Shown: piece after piece, positions 14,781 through 18,403 of the stretch
How positions within the stretch are numbered: the first letter of the stretch is position 1
Layout of the letters: the number at the start of each line of letters is the position of its first letter
DNA from: MGIIa-L3 sp038150305
Lineage (GTDB): Archaea; Thermoplasmatota; Poseidoniia; Poseidoniales; Poseidoniaceae
Direction: 5' to 3'
Assembly: GCA_038150305.1 (NCBI GenBank)
Contig: JAYOTG010000032.1
Span: 1-18,403 of the forward strand
Length of the DNA stretch: 18,403 bases
Made by a program: the position numbers and the translations under genes
The notes under the pieces: generated by a model
What the model was told of the DNA's origin: nothing
Seen by the model: only the letters and a program-made list of their open reading frames with translations
Database searches by the model: none

Positions 14781-15567
14781 ATGCGCAGGCCGGACAATCC
14801 ACGCCTGCGCCTCGATGGGTCATGCAGAAACGCTGGCGGCACGTGAAGCAGCGGTAGTCGAAATCTGTCACGCCACGGTCGCAGCCTGCCGCGCCGCAGA
14901 CGTCACCTCCCGAGGCGCCGATCATGAAATCGTCCGGCGTGGCAGCGGGCGCGGCTTCGGCAGCTGTGGACGGTTCCGAGGACCAGAACGCGCCCGTCGA
15001 GGCTTCGACGCTGCCGGGCGCGGGCGCCGCGGGTTCCGTCGGTTTCGGGGCAGGTTGGGCTTGGCCTTCCTGCCACCAGGAGTCGTTGCGAGGGGCAGCG
15101 GCCTGCGCGGCCATGCCCGCCGTGGCCACCACCGCGGCCGCGGCCGTGACGGGTTGGTTCCAGCCAAGGAGGCGTTCCACGTTGGGGTGGTCGAGGAGGT
15201 GACGCGTGAAGCGCTTGTCGCCAAAAAACGGCACAAGGCGAGCATAGGCCTGATCTTTGGGGAGGCCGACCACCTGCTGGGCGTTGAAGATGGCCATCAA
15301 GCGGTTGTAGCCGCGCTGTCGGCTTGGACTGATGGTGCCCGCAACATCGGATTGGCGTTGAACAGGGGTGTACGATGGAGCCCGTGCTTGAGGCGTGTGC
15401 CCATATCCGGGGCTCATCATCTCGGCCTGACCTTGCTTTCTGGCCGTGTGCAGGACGTAGATGATCAGCAGCACGCCCGCCACCGGAGGTGCGCCCCTCA
15501 TGGCCGCCATGACGCTCAAGAACACGCCAAATCCGAGCGTGACCATCATGCCGCCGCTGAGTTTCAT
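14773..15567 (-). CDS. Two-helix membrane protein with C-terminal AN1-like zinc finger
   Basis: The protein has 264 aa. Two closely spaced transmembrane helices (about 6-23 and 27-41) are followed by a basic turn (HTARKQ), a conserved-looking helical segment (SRQRGYNRLMAIFNAQQVVG, then KDQAYARLVPFFGDKRFTRH; about 83-140), an Ala/Pro-rich linker and a C-terminal zinc module. The module has Cys224, Cys229, Cys240, Cys243, Cys248, His251, Cys258 and Cys261. RCFTCRQRFCMTHRGAGVDC closely follows the AN1 finger pattern CxxC...FCxxHR. The topology would put the finger in the cytoplasm. AN1 fingers elsewhere bind ubiquitin-like or proteasome partners; no partner is evident here. The start at 15567 follows AGGGG; an in-frame ATG at 15642 would add 25 Pro-rich residues. 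It lies downstream of PriS, same strand. Confidence 0.78.
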   Translation of the reverse strand: MKLSGGMMVTLGFGVFLSVMAAMRGAPPVAGVLLIIYVLHTARKQGQAEMMSPGYGHTPQARAPSYTPVQRQSDVAGTISPSRQRGYNRLMAIFNAQQVVGLPKDQAYARLVPFFGDKRFTRHLLDHPNVERLLGWNQPVTAAAAVVATAGMAAQAAAPRNDSWWQEGQAQPAPKPTEPAAPAPGSVEASTGAFWSSEPSTAAEAAPAATPDDFMIGASGGDVCGAAGCDRGVTDFDYRCFTCRQRFCMTHRGAGVDCPACAST

Positions 15568-15712
15568 CGCGCACGCCCCTGGTGTGGGTGGCCACGGCGC
15601 TGTCCCGCGCGCCGTGGCCGGTGGGGTCTGGACCCCCGACATATGTCGGTGCCGTCATCGCCCGAAGGCTCCGTTTGGGACATGCCGAACACGCGCTCAC
15701 GGGTCTATAGCC

Positions 15713-16987
15713 TCAACGCCGATGTGCGAAGCGCATCGCGGGTTCAGCGGACCCCGCGAGGTCTCCGGCAGCCTCAGGCGCACTCAAACCGAGCCGGTGG
15801 CACAATTCCAGGTGCGGACGTGACCATGGATGGCCGACCTCATGCTCCAGGCGTGACCAGCCTCGCGGCGTGATGCCCTCAAGCGATTCTGCCGTACTCT
15901 CCAGCAGAGGAATCCATGCATGCTCGTCCGCCCGATGGCGCGATGCAATCGCCTTCAGTCCCATCTCCTCGAACACGGCCACCGCCCGGGCGCGGGGGAA
16001 GGCACGCGGGACGACCACCAGGAAGCGGCCTCCAGCCTCGAAGACCGCGAGCGGAGCCACGTCGTTGGGAAGGGCGTCGAGGAAGGATTCCAGCCGGCGA
16101 TCATCGTTGATTTTGCTCGGGAGCAGCGCCACCACCGCCGTCCTGTCTTTCGTGCCCACCACGTGGGTGCTCACTTCGAGGCTCAAACGCTCAGGCCGCG
16201 GGGCAGCGGGCTGTTGCTTCGCGCTCGCCTTTTTCGCCTGACGTGGCGGGCGTTTTGGCATCACTTCTGCGTCTGTGGCCCTCGGGAGTGTGCTGACCCA
16301 GCGGCGCAGCGGCTGGTGGATGAGGTCCTCTTCGAGGACGGTGCACGCCCACCGCGTGCGCCCGTGGAGGCTGCCCGGCACGCGGATGATGCGACGCGTG
16401 TCCGCCGTGACCGTCGGATCGACGGCATGGCCCGCGGCCATGACGCGCTCAAGCAGCGCTTGGCGATGTTCGCGCACTGCCTGTTCACGCTCGCGTGGTT
16501 CGACCACCTCAAACGGCCTTCGATCAGGGTCCCGCAGGACGACGTGGAAGCCTTTGCCGCCAGAAAAGGTGACGTGAAGCAGCTCAAGCTTGGTGTGTTG
16601 GGTCAACCAGTGGAGCAGGGCAGAGGTTCGTTTCCTGACCTCCTCGAGGCGCTTCATCGAGAAGGGCCCGAGGTCCATGTCGAACACCACAAGGTGGTCC
16701 AACAACACGGGTGCTGGCTTGGTGTCGTCACGGAGTCCTGGGAGGTTGACCGGATCCAGCCACGCAGAGGTTGAGACGTACAGGTCCGCAGGAGGCGAGT
16801 TTGACAAATGACGCGCCAGCGCCTCGCCTCCGGAGAAGCGCCGTTTGGCCATCACCCACCGACCTTGCGCTTGCCGCCACCGCACATGATGCCGTGAGGG
16901 ATGGGCCAACCACGAGAGGTCCACTGCACCAGGTTGTGCGTACCACGCGGCGAGGACGGCGTCCTCGTGTTGCGTCGACTCGCTCAC
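15713..16987 (-). CDS. priS: DNA primase small (catalytic) subunit PriS
   Basis: The protein has 424 aa from a GTG start. The archaeo-eukaryotic primase core is clear: ADLYVSTSAWLDP (67-79), the catalytic pair in VVFDMDLGPF (Asp103, Asp105), FSGGKGFHVVL (141-151, nucleotide-binding SGxxGxH), and VTADTRRIIRVPGSLHG (193-209), with the third catalytic Asp196 and the RxxRVPGSLH motif. It makes RNA primers at replication forks together with PriL, which is not in the window. Residues 245-280 are a basic, Ala/Pro-rich linker. Residues 280-424 form an extra C-terminal part ending in a helical stretch; I cannot assign it. The GTG at 16987 includes the typical N-terminal segment (WYAQPGAVDLSWLAHPSRHH); an in-frame TTG at 17020 is possible. 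It is divergent from eL41. Confidence 0.92.
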   Translation of the reverse strand: MSESTQHEDAVLAAWYAQPGAVDLSWLAHPSRHHVRWRQAQGRWVMAKRRFSGGEALARHLSNSPPADLYVSTSAWLDPVNLPGLRDDTKPAPVLLDHLVVFDMDLGPFSMKRLEEVRKRTSALLHWLTQHTKLELLHVTFSGGKGFHVVLRDPDRRPFEVVEPREREQAVREHRQALLERVMAAGHAVDPTVTADTRRIIRVPGSLHGRTRWACTVLEEDLIHQPLRRWVSTLPRATDAEVMPKRPPRQAKKASAKQQPAAPRPERLSLEVSTHVVGTKDRTAVVALLPSKINDDRRLESFLDALPNDVAPLAVFEAGGRFLVVVPRAFPRARAVAVFEEMGLKAIASRHRADEHAWIPLLESTAESLEGITPRGWSRLEHEVGHPWSRPHLELCHRLGLSAPEAAGDLAGSAEPAMRFAHRR

Positions 16988-17061
16988 GTGGGGGTGTGGG
17001 AGAGGCAGGACTTGAGCCAACCGATGGGGGTTCAAAGGGTGGCGACGTGGTCCGATGCGCT

Positions 17062-17068
17062 CATATAC
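17062..17068. promoter_or_regulatory. TATA-like element in the priS / eL41 divergent region
   Basis: CATATAC lies about 30 nt before the eL41 ATG, which fits the archaeal TATA distance for a leaderless or near-leaderless transcript. The core ATAT is palindromic, so on the other strand it could also serve priS, with a 16-50 nt leader depending on the start. Confidence 0.45.
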
Positions 17069-17095
17069 TGACGGCAGGTCGCCAAGACGTTCACC

Positions 17096-17203
17096 ATGAA
17101 GCGAGGTTCCCGTGCGTGGAAGAAGACCGGTAACCAGCGGTGGAAGTGGCGCAAGAAGAAGCTGCGACGCCGAAAGCGTGCGCGCCGACAGGCCAAGAAC
17201 TGA
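17096..17203 (+). CDS. rpl41e: Ribosomal protein eL41 (L41e), 35 aa
   Basis: The product is 35 aa, MKRGSRAWKKTGNQRWKWRK continuing KKLRRRKRARRQAKN. From residue 15 the pattern RWKWRKKKLRRRKRARRQ matches the single basic helix of eL41 (yeast and archaeal forms read MRAKWRKKRxRRLKRKRRK). Eighteen of 35 residues are Arg or Lys. eL41 sits at the interface of the two ribosomal subunits in the ribosome. The usual length is about 25 aa, so there is an N-terminal extension of about 10-12 residues. A TATA-like CATATA lies about 30 nt upstream of the ATG, consistent with a leaderless message. The gene is shorter than common ORF cut-offs. tRNA-Trp starts 16 nt after its stop. Frame, composition and position make it convincing, though short basic peptides can mislead. 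Confidence 0.8.
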   Translation: MKRGSRAWKKTGNQRWKWRKKKLRRRKRARRQAKN

Positions 17204-17219
17204 TTTTGCGTCAACAATC

Positions 17220-17405
17220 GGGGGTATAGTATAGCTTGGTAGTACTGCGGGCTCCAGTTGCACGGGAATGACGACGTGTGGGTTTGCTGACGGTTGATGA
17301 CCAACTGGAGCGCCGACCCGTGTCTCCCGCACGACGCTCGCTCACACAAGAGCAGCGGGATCCAGAAGAAACCCGCCGGGCAGGGTTCAAATCCCTGTGC
17401 CCCCA
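17220..17405 (+). tRNA. tRNA-Trp (anticodon CCA) with 113-nt intron
   Basis: The acceptor GGGGGTA (17220-17226) pairs with TGCCCCC (17398-17404); discriminator A73 is at 17405, and CC but not the full CCA is encoded. D-stem GTAT/GTAC, anticodon stem GCGGG (17247-17251) / CCCGC (17372-17376), anticodon CCA at 17254-17256, T-arm CAGGG-TTCAAAT-CCCTG. The intron occupies 17258-17370, at the canonical site after nucleotide 37. The bulge-helix-bulge is visible: bulges A36-G37|T17258 and A17369-A17370|A17371 flank a 4-bp helix, 17252-17255 with 17365-17368, with one C-A mismatch at C34. Splicing would be by the archaeal tRNA endonuclease. Confidence 0.95.
17261..17322 (+). ncRNA. Box C/D 2'-O-methylation guide RNA inside the tRNA-Trp intron
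   Basis: The terminal stem is CACGGG (17261-17266) / CCCGTG (17317-17322). Box C is ATGACGA (17268-17274), box D' CTGA (17287-17290), box C' TTGATGA (17294-17300) and box D CCGA (17313-17316). Both guide spacers are exactly 12 nt. The D guide CAACTGGAGC (17302-17311) pairs over 10 bp with 17251-17260; the fifth base before box D (G17308) faces C17254, which is C34 of the anticodon. The D' guide (17278-17285) pairs with 17369-17376; its fifth base (G17282) faces C17372, nucleotide 39. These are the two sites known from Haloferax tRNA-Trp. The rest of the intron folds as a hairpin, TCCCGC (17325-17330) / GCGGGA (17355-17360). Confidence 0.9.
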
Positions 17406-17511
17406 CCTTATTCCTCAATCCCAAAGCAACGTCGAACGGGCTCTGGGGCTCCGTTCACTTGACATGGCTGACGCTCACCATCAAAGGTGAATCAAGAGCG
17501 TTCGGTCGATT

Positions 17512-17769
17512 TCAGGCCAAGGGGTTGCCGTCGGCATCGTCGATCTTGCCCATGATGATGAGGATCGACTGGACGAAGGCCCAAGGGGCGCTCACAAGGG
17601 CCCCAACAACGGTGATGGTCAAGATCAGCTGGGCGACGCCCATGCCGGTTTTTCCGAGGTAAAAGTTGTGCACGCCGAGCGCGCCAAGAAAAAAGGCGAG
17701 CAGGAAGGCGACGATCTTCTGTTTCGGTGCTGCGGCGGGCATGGTGGCTTGCATTGGGGCTGCTTCCAT
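17512..17769 (-). CDS. Short TM2-domain membrane protein
   Basis: The protein has 85 aa. A 16-residue Ala/Met/Pro-rich start (MEAAPMQATMPAAAPKQK) precedes a complete TM2 domain: KIVAFLLAFFLGALGVHNFYLGK (first helix and the GxHNFYLG turn), then GVAQLILTITVVGALVSAPWAFVQSILIIMG (second helix), ending DDADGNPLA. It is the smallest of three TM2 proteins here. It is clearly paralogous to the next gene upstream: the two share FLGxxGVHNFYLGxTGxGVAQLL and the DADGxPL end. The start is set by a TATA box 26 nt upstream with no ribosome binding site, so the mRNA is probably leaderless. Function is unknown. Confidence 0.88.
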   Translation of the reverse strand: MEAAPMQATMPAAAPKQKIVAFLLAFFLGALGVHNFYLGKTGMGVAQLILTITVVGALVSAPWAFVQSILIIMGKIDDADGNPLA

Positions 17770-17776
17770 ACAGCAG

Positions 17777-17793
17777 AATCCGCTTTGCGGATT
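17777..17793. promoter_or_regulatory. Inverted repeat between TATA box and start, candidate operator
   Basis: AATCCGC-TTT-GCGGATT has perfect 7-bp arms. It starts 8 nt upstream of the TM2 gene's ATG (minus strand) and its far edge touches the TATA box. A protein bound here would block transcription, or it may simply form a hairpin; no regulator is known. Confidence 0.4.
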
Positions 17794-17798
17794 ATATC
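17791..17798 (-). promoter_or_regulatory. TATA box with purine-rich BRE, leaderless promoter
   Basis: Read on the minus strand, GGAAGGGATATAAT carries a GATATAAT element centred about 26 nt before the ATG at 17769, directly preceded by a purine-rich BRE-like stretch. The distance predicts transcription starting at or next to the ATG. Confidence 0.6.
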
Positions 17799-17832
17799 CC
17801 TTCCTCCGAACGAGTTGTCCAGCTGTTCGAAA

Positions 17833-18273
17833 TCACACCAGCGGGCGGCCGTCCGCATCGTGCAGGCTTCCCGTGGCCATCATGATGAGTTCGATGAGGG
17901 CCCAAATGCCGGTGATGATGGAACCGAGCCCAAGCGTCAACACGGTGATGAGCAGCTGTGCCACGCCACGACCGGTGTGTCCAAGGTAGAAGTTGTGGAC
18001 GCCAAAGACGCCGAGGAACAAGGCGAGGAGAACGCCGACCAAGAGTTGTTTTGGCGGGTTTTGCTGCATCATCATCATCTGGCCCTGGCCCATTTGGGCG
18101 GCCATGGGCTGCCCGGCCATCATGGGCTGTCCTGCTTGCATGCCGGCGGTTTGCGTGACGGGGATCGCCACGGGTTGACCGGTGACCATCATCTGTTGTC
18201 CGGCTTGCACGGGTTGTGCTTGTTGCGGCTGCTGGGCGGCAGCGTCCCAGGGGGCAGTTCCTTCGGGTTGCAT
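17833..18273 (-). CDS. TM2-domain membrane protein with Gln/Met/Pro-rich N-terminus
   Basis: The protein has 146 aa. Residues 1-75 are low complexity, rich in Gln, Met, Pro and Gly (AAAQQPQQAQPVQAGQQMMV, then QPVAIPVTQTAGMQAGQPMM). The TM2 domain follows: KQLLVGVLLALFLGVFGVHNFYLGHTGRGVAQLL, then a second helix, SIITGIWALIELIMMATG, ending LHDADGRPLV. It is a tandem paralogue of the 85-aa TM2 gene 63 nt downstream. The start at 18273 is chosen where the Gln-rich region begins; the frame is open to 18378 but with unrelated Cys/His-containing sequence. No ribosome binding site is seen. A GATGCT-G-AGCATC inverted repeat (18278-18290) lies 4 nt upstream of the ATG. Confidence 0.85.
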   Translation of the reverse strand: MQPEGTAPWDAAAQQPQQAQPVQAGQQMMVTGQPVAIPVTQTAGMQAGQPMMAGQPMAAQMGQGQMMMMQQNPPKQLLVGVLLALFLGVFGVHNFYLGHTGRGVAQLLITVLTLGLGSIITGIWALIELIMMATGSLHDADGRPLV

Positions 18274-18277
18274 GCTT

Positions 18278-18290
18278 GATGCTGAGCATC
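18278..18290. repeat. Inverted repeat upstream of the TM2 gene start
   Basis: GATGCT-G-AGCATC has perfect 6-bp arms around one base, 4 nt before the start at 18273 on the minus strand. It differs in sequence from the repeat at 17777-17793 but has a similar position relative to its gene. It may be chance. Confidence 0.3.
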
Positions 18291-18368
18291 CCGCCCCATC
18301 AAGATGCCCCTTCTTCGCCGCACAGGTCCGGACGTCATCTTCATGCAGGTCACCCATGTCCACTGAAC

Positions 18369-18403
18369 ATGGCAGCACCGCGTCTCTTGGCCGTGGCCCT
18401 TGT
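18369..18403 (+). CDS. Possible start of a secreted-protein gene, cut by the window edge
   Basis: From the ATG at 18369 the frame reads MAAPRLLAVAL and leaves the window. A basic residue followed by a hydrophobic run resembles the beginning of a signal peptide, as in the propeller protein of this window. A second frame from the ATG at 18356 (MSTEHGSTASLGRGP) is also open and preceded by AGGT. Only 11-16 codons are visible, so this is a weak call. Confidence 0.25.
   Translation, partial: MAAPRLLAVAL

Noticed and set aside
14503..15873. A 456-codon frame running from the helicase 3' end across the zinc-finger gene
   Set aside because: It overlaps the helicase in another frame and reads the zinc-finger gene backwards; composition is Arg/Gly/Ala shadow type.
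16988..17332. N-terminal extension of PriS up to 17332
   Set aside because: It would run antisense through eL41 and half of tRNA-Trp, and the added residues match nothing in primases.
1..18403. CRISPR arrays, IS elements, prophage or classical defence islands
   Set aside because: No regularly spaced repeats, transposase, integrase or phage structural genes were seen; the helicase alone does not make a defence system.

Overview
The window looks like part of the chromosome of a GC-rich euryarchaeon, most plausibly a marine Thermoplasmatota (Marine Group II / Poseidoniales type). The domain assignment rests on an archaeal/eukaryotic-type primase small subunit, an archaeal-type TyrRS, a 35-codon eL41 gene, an MCM N-terminal domain protein, a tRNA-Trp with a long intron holding a box C/D guide RNA, TATA-type promoters placed for leaderless transcripts, and Shine-Dalgarno sites matching GGAGGTGATC. 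The Poseidoniales placement is inference. Genes are dense on both strands. There is no gene-free stretch over 300 bases, and no IS element, prophage or CRISPR array was seen.

Left part (1-6229), energy and translation: a truncated glutaryl-CoA-dehydrogenase-like acyl-CoA dehydrogenase (-) lies downstream of a secreted, membrane-anchored beta-propeller-like protein (-). Divergent from these is a two-gene operon of a DUF5611-like protein and tyrosyl-tRNA synthetase (+). It meets tail to tail a protein that resembles the N-terminal half of MCM without the ATPase (-). Then come the electron transfer flavoprotein beta and alpha genes (+), whose product is the usual electron acceptor of acyl-CoA dehydrogenases.

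Middle (6230-11303), small enzymes and tRNAs: an unknown 79-aa protein, a Gln/Pro/Met-rich two-helix membrane protein, a metallo-beta-lactamase-fold glyoxalase-II-like hydrolase, a Xi-class glutathionyl-hydroquinone reductase, a cupin, tRNA-Ala(GGC), a SprT-like metalloprotease, tRNA-Arg(TCT) and a pirin.

Right part (11304-18403), nucleic-acid enzymes and TM2 proteins: a TM2-domain protein with a His run, a 936-aa SF2 helicase preceded by a strong hairpin, a two-helix membrane protein with a C-terminal AN1-like zinc finger, the primase small subunit PriS, the eL41 gene, and intron-containing tRNA-Trp. Two tandem TM2-domain genes follow, and possibly the start of a secreted-protein gene at the edge.

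The most informative element is the 113-nt tRNA-Trp intron. By eye it resolves into a complete box C/D RNA with a 6-bp terminal stem, boxes C, D', C' and D, and two exact 12-nt spacers. Its two guides place the 2'-O-methylation targets at C34 and at nucleotide 39 of the same tRNA. Other points of interest are the ATPase-less MCM-like protein, the unannotated eL41 gene sharing a likely transcript with tRNA-Trp, the helicase leader hairpin, a 14-bp copy of the tRNA-Ala 3' end, and low-complexity N-termini shared by unrelated membrane domains.
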